Of a stretch of 14,222 bases of DNA, positions 6,599 to 13,983 are shown in pieces (position 1 is the stretch's first letter; each line of letters opens with the position of its first letter). The notes under the pieces were generated by a model, which saw only the letters and a list, made by a program, of their open reading frames with translations, did no database searches and was not told the DNA's origin. The DNA is taken from positions 1 through 14,222 of the forward strand of contig NZVW01000158.1 of assembly GCA_002697475.1 (NCBI GenBank), given 5' to 3'. The position numbers and the translations under genes are program-made. The DNA comes from Aquimarina sp. (GTDB lineage: Bacteria; Bacteroidota; Bacteroidia; Flavobacteriales; Flavobacteriaceae).

Positions 6599-7567
6599 TT
6601 AGAACTTCGTAGTATACACTTCTTTCTTAGGTTCTTTAACTCTCTTCCACTCATGAGTACCTCCACCACCTCTATATTTGACTTTAAGAATGTCCGGTTG
6701 ATCCTCATCAACCCAAATCTGTAAATTATTGACTGATCCATCATTAATATTAGTAAAGAAGCCGTCTACAAATTTACTGCCATCTTTATGTTTCAAATTC
6801 TTGATGATCACTAAACCTTCAACATTTTGGTTTTTATCCTGTCCCTGACACTTATAACATACTGCATCTCTCTCTGATTGTCTCAACATTTGTTGTATTG
6901 ATCCAAAAACCTTCTTGTCAATCATATATAGCTGAACAATACTAATACCTACTCCTGTCTCCTTATCATAAGTTTTCCATTTTCCCAAAACAGGATTAGG
7001 CTTATAGGCTTTCAACAATTCTTGCTTCAATTCAACATCAATAGGGTTATCTCCTAACCATATTTTAAAGAAAGCCTTTTTAAACTCCATATCGTTTAGC
7101 TTTCCTATTAATTTGTTATTCTGTAGCACAAAAATACCCTGATCCTTTTTATACAGAATATCAAAAATGTCATATTTATTAATCTCGGAAGGAAAGATTG
7201 CTAAAAAATCCCTTATTTCATTTTCTAAAAGATAACTATTACCGTCTGTTGCTCTTTCCAAACCTCCTCTTAACAATTCTCTTATTTCTGTGCAACCAAC
7301 ACTACCATCTGTAACTTTTATGGTTATGGCCATATCAGCATTTTTTTCAGAAACCAATACTCCATCCTCTGGTCCATTAATTTCAATATCTAGATTTAGA
7401 TAAAGACCAACAGCATATAAATTACCCCTTTGACCAGCACCATTGAGAACAAGTTCTTTATCTTCGAAAGTATCTATATCATTAAAATATAGCTCCCCGA
7501 CCTTTGTCTGTGCAGATAAATTAAAACTGATTAAGAAAATTACAGATAGAAAAAGCAGCTTCTTCAT
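6599..7567 (-). CDS. Secreted two-domain protein: chalcone-isomerase-like domain plus DUF2147
   Basis: The 322 residues start with a signal peptide (1-20, ending LSAQ). Residues about 21-185 resemble the bacterial chalcone-isomerase-like domain (NGAGQRGNLYAVGLYL near the start, AFFKIWLGDNPID near its end). In most bacteria that fold binds a lipid-like ligand and does not perform plant flavonoid chemistry. Residues about 192-310 resemble DUF2147 (VLGKWKTYDKETGVGIS, the Cys pair in CYKCQG at 237-240, then GLVIIKNLK and a closing LKVKYRGGGGTHEWKR). DUF2147 is a secreted or periplasmic domain of unknown role. Its own promoter-like pair and palindrome lie upstream, and the 36-bp palindrome lies behind it, so it is probably a single-gene unit. 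Domain assignment is by recognition only. A role in handling lipids or envelope metabolites is a guess. Confidence 0.72.
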   Translation of the reverse strand: MKKLLFLSVIFLISFNLSAQTKVGELYFNDIDTFEDKELVLNGAGQRGNLYAVGLYLNLDIEINGPEDGVLVSEKNADMAITIKVTDGSVGCTEIRELLRGGLERATDGNSYLLENEIRDFLAIFPSEINKYDIFDILYKKDQGIFVLQNNKLIGKLNDMEFKKAFFKIWLGDNPIDVELKQELLKAYKPNPVLGKWKTYDKETGVGISIVQLYMIDKKVFGSIQQMLRQSERDAVCYKCQGQDKNQNVEGLVIIKNLKHKDGSKFVDGFFTNINDGSVNNLQIWVDEDQPDILKVKYRGGGGTHEWKRVKEPKKEVYTTKF

Positions 7568-7664
7568 AGGTTAAATTTTGGGTTTTAAAAATAGGGCTTA
7601 ACAAAAGAAAAATTAATTCGCCTAAAATAAACTATAAACTGAAAAATCTTTCTTAAAAAATCGA

Positions 7665-7695
7665 CAAAAAATATATATTATCGACCCTTGCACAA
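7665..7695 (-). promoter_or_regulatory. Putative Bacteroidota promoter of the CHI-like/DUF2147 gene
   Basis: On the minus strand TTG (7695-7693) is followed after 19 bases by TATTTTTTG (7673-7665), one base longer than the consensus TAnnTTTG. The start codon is about 98 bases downstream. The palindrome at 7697-7719 abuts the -33 side. Confidence 0.5.
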
Positions 7696-7696
7696 T

Positions 7697-7719
7697 TTAT
7701 TACGGTTAACCCGTAATAA
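7697..7719. promoter_or_regulatory. Palindrome TTATTACGG-N5-CCGTAATAA, possible operator copy 2
   Basis: The nine-base arms are perfect reverse complements around the spacer TTAAC. It lies one base upstream of the TTG of the putative promoter, a usual place for an activator or repressor. Its core TTACGG-N5-CCGTAA nearly repeats the site at 1510-1526. There is no T-run behind it on either strand long enough to make it a terminator. Confidence 0.45.
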
Positions 7720-7786
7720 AAAGTTTCGCAAAGTACAATTTTTTTATCAATTTCCTAATATAAAGCCTTAATTTTAAAACATCTAT

Positions 7787-7823
7787 AAAAAAAAACAATC
7801 CACTTCTATACAGAAGTGGATTG
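7787..7823 (-). terminator. Rho-independent terminator of queA
   Basis: CAATCCACTTCT (7796-7807) pairs perfectly with AGAAGTGGATTG (7812-7823) around a four-base loop. On the minus strand nine T residues (7795-7787) follow directly. It stands about 24 bases after the queA stop codon and is the strongest terminator in the window. Confidence 0.93.
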
Positions 7824-7846
7824 CTAAATTTTAAATAAGTATTACC

Positions 7847-8896
7847 CTACAAAATTAACATAGCGTCTCCGTATGAGTAAAATTTATATTTTTCTTTTAC
7901 TGCTTCAGCATAAGCTTCCTTTACAAAATCATGTCCAGCAAAAGCAGATATCATCATCAACAAAGTAGACTTAGGAGTATGAAAGTTAGTTATCATACAA
8001 TTAGCTATACTAAAATCATAAGGAGGAAAAATAAATTTATTTGTCCATCCTCTGAATTCGTTTAAAGTCCTATCAGAAGACACAGAGCTTTCAAGAGCTC
8101 TCATCACAGTAGTACCTACGGCACAAATTCTTCTTTTATTAGTAATCCCATTATTAATTACTTCAGTAGCCTGCTTTGTTATATAGGCTTCTTCGCTATC
8201 CATTTTATGTTTAGAAAGATCCTCTACCTCTACCGGACTAAAAGTACCTAAACCAACATGCAGCGTAATCTCAGCAAAATCAATACCTTTAATTTCCAAT
8301 CTTTTCATTAAATGCTTAGAAAAGTGAAGTCCCGCAGTAGGTGCTGCTACAGCCCCTTCATTCTTGGCATATATGGTTTGATATCTTTCCTCATCTTCTG
8401 GCTCAGTTTCCCTTTTGATATACTTAGGCAAAGGAGTTTCTCCTAAATCGTTAAGCTTTTGTCTGAATTCATCATAAGAGCCATCATATAAAAAACGTAA
8501 CGTTCTTCCTCTTGAAGTAGTGTTATCAATAACTTCAGCAACTAAACTTTCATCATCTCCGAAATAAAGTTTGTTTCCTATTCTGATTTTTCTTGCCGGA
8601 TCAACTAAAACATCCCACAATCTGGTTTCAGAATTAAGCTCTCTTAACAAAAACACTTCAATTCTAGCCCCCGTCTTCTCTTTGTTTCCATATAATCTTG
8701 CAGGAAATACTTTCGTATTATTAAGAACCATAACATCCTTTGGCTCAAAATAGTCGATCAAATCTTTAAACATTTTATGTTCTATAGTTTGATTCTTTCT
8801 ATTAAGAACCATAAGACGTGCTTCGTCCCTGTTCTCTGCAGGATATTCTGCTAATAATTCCTGTGGTAAGTTAAAATTGAAATGTGATAACTTCAT
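7847..8896 (-). CDS. queA: S-adenosylmethionine:tRNA ribosyltransferase-isomerase
   Basis: QueA moves and rearranges the ribosyl part of SAM onto 7-aminomethyl-7-deazaguanine at position 34 of certain tRNAs, giving epoxyqueuosine. The 349-residue length is normal for the family. Recognisable blocks are the N-terminal FNFNLPQELLAEYPAENRDEARLMV, VMVLNNTKVFPARLYG, VLVDPARKIRIGNKLYF, the signature EGAVAAPTAGLHFS, ITLHVGLGTFSPV, ITNFHTPKSTLLMMISAFAG, and the closing FYSYGDAMLIL. Despite a 73-base gap behind aroA, it has its own good promoter and terminator and so can be expressed alone. The short leader leaves no room for a preQ1 riboswitch. Confidence 0.97.
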   Translation of the reverse strand: MKLSHFNFNLPQELLAEYPAENRDEARLMVLNRKNQTIEHKMFKDLIDYFEPKDVMVLNNTKVFPARLYGNKEKTGARIEVFLLRELNSETRLWDVLVDPARKIRIGNKLYFGDDESLVAEVIDNTTSRGRTLRFLYDGSYDEFRQKLNDLGETPLPKYIKRETEPEDEERYQTIYAKNEGAVAAPTAGLHFSKHLMKRLEIKGIDFAEITLHVGLGTFSPVEVEDLSKHKMDSEEAYITKQATEVINNGITNKRRICAVGTTVMRALESSVSSDRTLNEFRGWTNKFIFPPYDFSIANCMITNFHTPKSTLLMMISAFAGHDFVKEAYAEAVKEKYKFYSYGDAMLIL

Positions 8897-8919
8897 TATG
8901 TTTTTATTTTTTAAGACTG

Positions 8920-8951
8920 CAAATATACAATCTCAAAACAGGGGTTGTCAA
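8920..8951 (-). promoter_or_regulatory. Bacteroidota-type promoter of queA
   Basis: On the minus strand TTG (8951-8949), a 21-base spacer and TATATTTG (8927-8920) followed by C match the phylum's housekeeping consensus without mismatch. Transcription should begin near 8913, giving a leader of fewer than 20 bases before the queA ATG. Confidence 0.75.
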
Positions 8952-8969
8952 GTAAAAGCGCTTATATCT

Positions 8970-10199
8970 TTAAATCTGTATAGTTTTAAAACCTATTTTA
9001 TGCAAATCATCCCAAAAATCCGGATAGGATTTACTAACTACATCGGCTTCATTTATATATAAAGAAGTTTTTAAAGCCAAAGGAGCAAAAGCCATTGCCA
9101 TACGATGATCATTATAGGTATCTATTGTAATTCCATCTAAAATTGAAGTATTAGGTCTTAGTTCTAATGAATCATCTGTTATTAAAACATTACCTCCTAA
9201 TTTTTCAATCTCGATTTTTAAAGCTGTTAATCTATCAGTTTCTTTAATCTTTAGCGTATGTAAACCTGTTAAATAGCAACCTAATCCCAACCCAAAGCAA
9301 GTCACTGCAATAGTCTGAGCAATATCAGGGCTATCAGATAAGTCTAAAACAATTTGCTTCTCTATATTTGGTTTTGAATTTTTTTTAAGAATAATTGCAT
9401 TATCTATAAAAGTAGTACTTACTCCAAATTCCTGATATATTTTTGCCAGTAATGAATCCCCCTGGTAGCTATCTTTCTTATAACTATATAAAGTAACTGA
9501 TGAATTCAGCTCAGAAAGAGCAATAATACTATAAAAATAAGATGCAGAACTCCAATCAGACTCCACAACGACCTTTACCGGAGAAACTACTTTTTTTGGT
9601 TGCACAACTATAACGTTACCCTTGAGCTCTCCACTAATACCTATATCTTTTAAAAGACTTAATGTCATCATTATATAAGGAACAGAGGTCAATTCGCCCT
9701 GAAGTGTAATTTTAATCCCTTCTGGTAATGAGGGTCCAATTAACATTAATGCCGAAATATACTGACTACTTACATTAGCCTTCAAAGACACTACATTATT
9801 TAACTGATCAGTACCCTTTATTTTGATCGGCGGATACCCCTCATTTTTAACATAACTAATATCAGCCCCCATAGCACTCAAAGCATCTACCAATATTTTA
9901 ATTGGTCTTTCCTGCATTCTTTGACTACCCGTTAGTGTGACCTCCCGATTACCTTGAATTGAAAAGTAAGCCGTTAAAAAACGCATTGCAGTACCAGCAT
10001 GATGAATATCCACAAGTTTTTTAGTACTTAACAATGCTTTCTTCATCAACTTAGAATCATCACTATTAGAAAGATTATCAATTTCAATCTCAGGATATAA
10101 GGCCTGCAATATCAACAACCTATTGGTTTCACTTTTAGAACCGGTTATATCCAAAGTATCATTTTTAATACGATCGATTTGATGAAGTTTAATTTTCAT
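8970..10199 (-). CDS. aroA: 3-phosphoshikimate 1-carboxyvinyltransferase (EPSP synthase)
   Basis: AroA joins shikimate-3-phosphate and phosphoenolpyruvate to make EPSP, the step before chorismate. In the 409 residues I see TGSKSETNRLLI (Lys22, Arg27), HHAGTAMRFLTAYF (66-79), QERPIKILVDALSAMGADI, SSQYISALM, a DSPDIAQT block with the catalytic Asp292 (E. coli Asp313), IKETDRLTALK with Glu320 (E. coli Glu341), and YNDHRMAMAFA. The protein is somewhat shorter than the usual ~427. In the GTAMR loop, E. coli Asn94 and Pro101 are replaced by His67 and Phe74; the proline is a known determinant of glyphosate sensitivity. Its start overlaps the end of the small membrane protein gene by 11 bases, so it is translationally coupled in the rsgA-dtd-mazG operon. 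Confidence 0.96.
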   Translation of the reverse strand: MKIKLHQIDRIKNDTLDITGSKSETNRLLILQALYPEIEIDNLSNSDDSKLMKKALLSTKKLVDIHHAGTAMRFLTAYFSIQGNREVTLTGSQRMQERPIKILVDALSAMGADISYVKNEGYPPIKIKGTDQLNNVVSLKANVSSQYISALMLIGPSLPEGIKITLQGELTSVPYIMMTLSLLKDIGISGELKGNVIVVQPKKVVSPVKVVVESDWSSASYFYSIIALSELNSSVTLYSYKKDSYQGDSLLAKIYQEFGVSTTFIDNAIILKKNSKPNIEKQIVLDLSDSPDIAQTIAVTCFGLGLGCYLTGLHTLKIKETDRLTALKIEIEKLGGNVLITDDSLELRPNTSILDGITIDTYNDHRMAMAFAPLALKTSLYINEADVVSKSYPDFWDDLHKIGFKTIQI

Positions 10200-10455
10200 T
10201 TTCTTGAAGAGATTTTCGCTTTTTTATTTCAAAGTAATATCCTAATATTAATCCATAAATTAAACCTCCGGCTAATCTGGACAGTACATATCTTTGCCAC
10301 TGTCCATATCTAATTTTGGTTTCCAGGAAAGCTTCATAATCAATTCCTCCATACTCCATTACATGCTCAAGAATACTAAAAAGGATCATGAAACCTATAG
10401 CTAGTCTCAAAACCCAAGTCCAATATCTTTTGGAGCTGATGATGTCTCTAAACAT
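10189..10455 (-). CDS. Small two-helix membrane protein of unknown function
   Basis: The 88 residues hold two hydrophobic helices, about 13-31 (TWVLRLAIGFMILFSILEH) and 58-75 (LSRLAGGLIYGLILGYYF), separated by a polar segment that contains IDYEAFLETKIRYGQWQ, and end in a Lys/Glu-rich tail. It is tightly packed: its ATG shares one base with the stop of the MazG-like gene (TAATG) and its stop overlaps aroA by 11 bases. That makes it a real, co-translated gene, not a chance ORF. I do not recognise a characterised family. Its location implies co-expression with aroA, but no mechanistic link is visible. Confidence 0.8.
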   Translation of the reverse strand: MFRDIISSKRYWTWVLRLAIGFMILFSILEHVMEYGGIDYEAFLETKIRYGQWQRYVLSRLAGGLIYGLILGYYFEIKKRKSLQENEN

Positions 10456-10781
10456 TATTTTAATTTTTCATTATTATGGTGGCGATCGTGGTCTCTTTTT
10501 GTTTTGATATCCAGTTTTTTATCAAAGGATTTCTGTAAATCAACTCCAGTTTGATTAGCAAGACATAAAACTACAAAAAGAACATCAGCTAATTCCTCTC
10601 CAAGGTCCTTATTTTTATCACTCTCCTTTTCACTCTGCTCACCATATCTTCTTGCTATGATCCTCGCCACCTCACCTACTTCCTCAGTCAACTGGGCCAT
10701 ATTGGTAAGTTCATTAAAATAACGGACTCCATGATCTTTTATCCATTTGTCCACTGCCTCCTGGGCATTTTGAATATTCAT
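10455..10781 (-). CDS. MazG-like nucleotide pyrophosphohydrolase
   Basis: This 108-residue protein is an all-alpha NTP pyrophosphohydrolase of the MazG/dUTPase superfamily, which hydrolyses NTPs or dNTPs, often damaged ones, to the monophosphate and pyrophosphate. Metal-binding acidic motifs are visible: EEVGE (33-37, in QLTEEVGEVARIIARRYGEQ) and ExxD (Glu63, Asp66, in DLGEELADVLFVVLCLANQTG). Asn76 is in the usual place. The His/Asp-rich C-terminal tail (KRDHDRHHNNEKLK) is typical of Bacteroidota members. It starts eight bases after dtd and is joined by a TAATG overlap to the next gene. The exact substrate cannot be read from sequence. Confidence 0.9.
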   Translation of the reverse strand: MNIQNAQEAVDKWIKDHGVRYFNELTNMAQLTEEVGEVARIIARRYGEQSEKESDKNKDLGEELADVLFVVLCLANQTGVDLQKSFDKKLDIKTKRDHDRHHNNEKLK

Positions 10782-10789
10782 AATGTAAG

Positions 10790-11242
10790 TTATTCTTTAT
10801 GTTTACTATCAATTGTTATAGTTACCGGACCATCATTGATTAATGAGACTTTCATGTCCGCCCCAAATATACCAGTACCAATCTTTTTACCTAAAGTATT
10901 TTCTAATTTTTCGACGAAAGACTCATATAAGGGTGTGGCAATTTCGGGTTTTGCAGCTTTTATATAGCTAGGCCTATTACCTTTTTTTGTACTAGCGTGT
11001 AACGTAAATTGACTTACTACAATTACATCCCCGTTAACATCTTTGATGCTATAGTTCATCACTCCATCTGAATCGTTGAAAATCCTTAATTGACTTATCT
11101 TATTACAAAGCCAATCGATATCTTCAGATGTGTCAGCATCCTCAATTCCTAAAAGAATTAGTAGTCCTTTATCTATGTTAGAAATTATTTCCTTATTGAC
11201 CTCTACAGAAGCTTGTATTACTCTTTGAATGACAACTCTCAT
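10790..11242 (-). CDS. dtd: D-aminoacyl-tRNA deacylase
   Basis: Dtd removes D-amino acids (and mischarged glycine) from tRNA and so protects translation. The 150-residue length is normal. Both active-site motifs are present: SQFTL (77-81, with Thr80), and the Gly-cisPro motif in NDGPVTITIDS (Gly138-Pro139). The N-terminus MRVVIQRVIQASVEV is the standard family start, which fixes the start at 11242. It lies 63 bases after rsgA and eight bases ahead of the MazG-like gene, in one operon. Confidence 0.97.
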   Translation of the reverse strand: MRVVIQRVIQASVEVNKEIISNIDKGLLILLGIEDADTSEDIDWLCNKISQLRIFNDSDGVMNYSIKDVNGDVIVVSQFTLHASTKKGNRPSYIKAAKPEIATPLYESFVEKLENTLGKKIGTGIFGADMKVSLINDGPVTITIDSKHKE

Positions 11243-11305
11243 AAACAGTGTTCTTTACAGTAAGTGTCAAATAATATAAAAATGTTACCCTAAATTTTAA
11301 AAAAA

Positions 11306-12256
11306 TTAATCTGATTCGTAGATATTTTTTCTATACCCCTCATCCTCGCCCTCTAAAATCTGAAGATAACTTTTATATCTAGACCAGGCTATTTCTTCAC
11401 TTTCTAAGGCTTCTTTTACGGCACAATTGGGCTCGTTAATGTGAAGACAGTTATTAAACTTACATTCTGATTTAAGCTCGAAAAACTCAGGGAAATAATC
11501 GCCTAATTCTTCTTTTTCCATATCTACAACACCAAAACCTTTGATACCAGGAGTATCAATGATTTTTGCATCAAAACTTAAATCGTACATTTCAGCAAAA
11601 GTAGTTGTATGCTGACCTTGATTATGCTGCTCACTTACCTCAGCTGTTTTCAGATCTAAGCCAGGTTCAATAGCATTTACTAAAGTAGATTTTCCTACAC
11701 CACTGTGCCCGGAAAACATACTTGTCTTTCCTTCCATAATCTGCCTTACTTTATCAATGTTTTTACCCTCTTTGGCAGAAATACCGATACACTCATATCC
11801 AATTTTTCTATAAATGGAAGCGAGATATTTTGTTTCCAGTAGCTCATCTTCTGTTAGTGTATCTACTTTGTTAAAAAGCAAAATTACCTTAATATCATAA
11901 GCCTCAGCTGTTACTAAAAATCGATCAATAAATGTAGTAAATGTTACGGGGTTATTTATAGTGACTAATAAAAATACAATATCAATATTGGCTGCGATAA
12001 TATGTGTTTGCTTTGACAGATTTACAGACTTACGTATAACATAATTTTTACGTTCATGGATTCTCTCGATAATACCTGTAACCTCATCTGATTTTGTTTC
12101 CAAGAAAAAATCAACAACATCTCCTACGGCGATAGGATTAGTACTTTTAATACCCTGAATCCGAAACTTTCCCTTTATTCTGCATTGATAACCTTTACCA
12201 TTATCAGTTTTAACGGTATACCAGCTACCTGTTGATTTATATACAGTTCCTGTCAT
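11306..12256 (-). CDS. rsgA: Ribosome small-subunit-dependent GTPase A
   Basis: RsgA is a circularly permuted GTPase that checks late 30S subunit assembly. The 316 residues show an N-terminal OB fold (about 1-70), then GTPase motifs in the permuted order G4 NKVD (129-132), G1 GHSGVGKS (183-190), G2-like GQHTTT (214-219) and G3 DTPG (234-237). The C-terminal zinc site is Cys265, Cys270, His272 and Cys278 (in CKFNNCLHINEPNC). Length and ends are normal. It is the first gene of the dtd-mazG-aroA operon and is divergent from the plus-strand orphan at 12367. Confidence 0.97.
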   Translation of the reverse strand: MTGTVYKSTGSWYTVKTDNGKGYQCRIKGKFRIQGIKSTNPIAVGDVVDFFLETKSDEVTGIIERIHERKNYVIRKSVNLSKQTHIIAANIDIVFLLVTINNPVTFTTFIDRFLVTAEAYDIKVILLFNKVDTLTEDELLETKYLASIYRKIGYECIGISAKEGKNIDKVRQIMEGKTSMFSGHSGVGKSTLVNAIEPGLDLKTAEVSEQHNQGQHTTTFAEMYDLSFDAKIIDTPGIKGFGVVDMEKEELGDYFPEFFELKSECKFNNCLHINEPNCAVKEALESEEIAWSRYKSYLQILEGEDEGYRKNIYESD

Positions 12257-12260
12257 TTAA

Positions 12261-12292
12261 CAAAGATGCAAATAAATAGGGAAAAGTAACAA
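12261..12292 (-). promoter_or_regulatory. Possible promoter of rsgA
   Basis: The minus strand has TTG (12292-12290), a 21-base spacer and CATCTTTG (12268-12261), one mismatch from TAnnTTTG. The start codon follows only four bases later, so transcription would start at or just inside the ATG. Either the mRNA is leaderless or another promoter is used. Confidence 0.35.
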
Positions 12293-12366
12293 GATATTTC
12301 TATTTTAGATATAATGATATAACGATTGACTAATACCATTGAAATCAATTATTTAAAACATCAAAA

Positions 12367-12822
12367 ATGAAAAAAACATTATTACTTGCAGCATTAGCTA
12401 TTTTAAGCTTTACTAATTCCTTTGCACAAGAAACTTATGAGTATCAAATCGTAACTGTTGTAGAATCCATCGTTCCTAATGGAGTAGGAAGATCTAGAAT
12501 GATTGTTGCTAATGAGTCCAGAGATTATAAGGAATTCACTTCTACAAGATCAGAAGAAGAAAATGAAAGAAACAAGTCTGACAGAGGAGAAATAAGGGTA
12601 AAAGGTTTTGATGAGACCAAATTACTTAACTTTTTTAACCTTGGAGGTATCAGATTTCAAAATATAGCTGCAAACGATGCAATAGTAATGTCAAAAATAA
12701 ATACTATGGCTGATGAAGGGTGGGAACTTGCATTCGTAAATAGCGGTGTAGAAAGTTATGCCGGAAAAGGTGATCAAAATGGTATTTATGTTACCCGTTA
12801 TATTTTTAAAAGAAAAAAATAA
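12367..12822 (+). CDS. Secreted hypothetical protein with a DUF4177-like end
   Basis: It is the only credible plus-strand gene in the window. The 151 residues have a signal peptide (about 1-20, MKKTLLLAALAILSFTNSFAQ). A small domain follows, beginning YEYQIVTVVESI and finishing with MADEGWELAFVNSG, then TRYIFKRKK. That pattern (a YEY-strand, an internal insert, 'EGWEL' and a closing basic 'YIFKR') resembles the small DUF4177 fold, here exported and interrupted by a polar insert of about 60 residues. The resemblance is by eye and function is unknown. It is a single-gene unit placed divergently from rsgA and convergent with the DAHP synthase gene, with a shared terminator. The A-rich leader (aacatcaaaa before ATG) is typical for the phylum. 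Confidence 0.8.
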   Translation: MKKTLLLAALAILSFTNSFAQETYEYQIVTVVESIVPNGVGRSRMIVANESRDYKEFTSTRSEEENERNKSDRGEIRVKGFDETKLLNFFNLGGIRFQNIAANDAIVMSKINTMADEGWELAFVNSGVESYAGKGDQNGIYVTRYIFKRKK

Positions 12823-12837
12823 TCATTGTTATAATCT

Positions 12838-12864
12838 AAAAAAGGCTCTAAATGAGCCTTTTTT
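12838..12864. terminator. Bidirectional rho-independent terminator
   Basis: AAAAAAGGCTC (12838-12848) pairs perfectly with GAGCCTTTTTT (12854-12864) around a five-base loop. The A-run and T-run on either side let it work for the plus-strand secreted gene and for the convergent DAHP synthase gene, whose stop codon (12864-12866) overlaps the stem edge. Confidence 0.9.
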
Positions 12865-13946
12865 TATGTTCTTGCAACTTTCTTTTGATGATTAATTGAC
12901 TCTTGATGTATGGCTTTGAAGATTCTTAATATGAACTCTTCACTCAGACCGTGTTCTTCACCTTCGAGAATCATCTTGCCTAAAATTTCATTCCATCTTT
13001 TAGACTGAAGAATTGCAACGTTTTGTTTTGCCTTTACTTTACCGATTTCATCAGAAATTTTCATCCTGCTTGACATAACCTCAATCAATTGATGATCTAT
13101 CACATCAATTTGAGCTCTTAATTCGCTTAATGCCTTTTCATATGCTTCGTCATCTCCCACCACTTTTCTTATTTTAAGATCTTTCATATACTGAATTAGA
13201 GTTTCGGGTTTAATTTGTTGTTTTGCATCACTCCACGCGTTATCCGGATCGTAATGTGTTTCTACAATTAGTCCATCAAAATTTAAGTCTAAAGCAGTTT
13301 GAGAAAGATCAAAAATTAGGTCTCTTCTTCCTGCAATATGCGAAGGGTCTAAAATCAAAGGTAAATCAGGAAACCTGTTCTGTAGATCAATTGGTATCTG
13401 CCACTCAGGTATATTTCTGTATTTTGTTTTCTGATAGGTAGAAAAACCTCTATGAATTACCCCTAGATTTTTAACATCAGCAGTATAAAAACGTTCTACT
13501 GCACCTAACCATAATGAAAGATCAGGGTTTATAGGGTTTTTGATCAGAACCGGATTATCGATTCCTTTACAGGCATCTGCAATATCCTGAACTATGAAAG
13601 GAGAAACTGTACTTCTGGCACCTATCCAAAGTATATCTACTCCATGTTCTAAAGCCAGCTCTACGTGATGCGGATTCGCCACCTCTGTGGCGATTTTCAT
13701 TCCTGTTTCCTCTTTAGCTCTCTGTAGCCATTTTAGTCCTAATGCTCCTACTCCTTCAAAATTACCCGGTCTTGTCCTGGGCTTCCATATACCAGCTCTT
13801 AAAACTGTAGCATCAGAATCTTTAAGTTGATGAGCAATAGTTAATACTTGATCCTCCGTTTCTGCACTACAAGGTCCGGCTATAACTAAAGGGTGGTCAA
13901 GATTATAGTTGTCTAACCACGTTTTTAATTCCTTTTTATTCTCCAT
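12864..13946 (-). CDS. Bifunctional DAHP synthase / chorismate mutase (type II)
   Basis: The 360-residue protein joins the first shikimate-pathway enzyme to a chorismate mutase. The DAHP synthase (type I-beta, KDO8P-synthase-like) covers about 1-260: AGPCSAET (Cys26), KPRT (55-58), IGARS, IKNP, IHRGFS, DPSHIAGRRDL (His203) and VETHYDP with metal-site acids. The AroQ-type chorismate mutase covers about 270-360: LRAQIDVIDHQLIEVMSSR, ISDEIGKVKAKQNV and the final helices. This order (mutase at the C-terminus) is usual in Bacteroidota. In the Prevotella nigrescens homologue, prephenate inhibits the synthase through the mutase domain, so the same feedback is likely here. It is 37 bases behind prephenate dehydrogenase, which consumes its end product. 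Confidence 0.95.
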   Translation of the reverse strand: MENKKELKTWLDNYNLDHPLVIAGPCSAETEDQVLTIAHQLKDSDATVLRAGIWKPRTRPGNFEGVGALGLKWLQRAKEETGMKIATEVANPHHVELALEHGVDILWIGARSTVSPFIVQDIADACKGIDNPVLIKNPINPDLSLWLGAVERFYTADVKNLGVIHRGFSTYQKTKYRNIPEWQIPIDLQNRFPDLPLILDPSHIAGRRDLIFDLSQTALDLNFDGLIVETHYDPDNAWSDAKQQIKPETLIQYMKDLKIRKVVGDDEAYEKALSELRAQIDVIDHQLIEVMSSRMKISDEIGKVKAKQNVAILQSKRWNEILGKMILEGEEHGLSEEFILRIFKAIHQESINHQKKVART

Positions 13947-13983
13947 TTTTAAAAGTGTTTCTGTCGTTTTTGGTTAATATATT

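Noticed and set aside
6553..6744. 63-codon minus-strand frame overlapping the end of the fusion gene
   Set aside because: It is a shifted frame within the DUF2147 coding region and has no credible start or family.
8897..8969. preQ1 riboswitch ahead of queA
   Set aside because: The promoter gives a leader under 20 bases, with no room for an aptamer, and no C-rich pseudoknot is visible.
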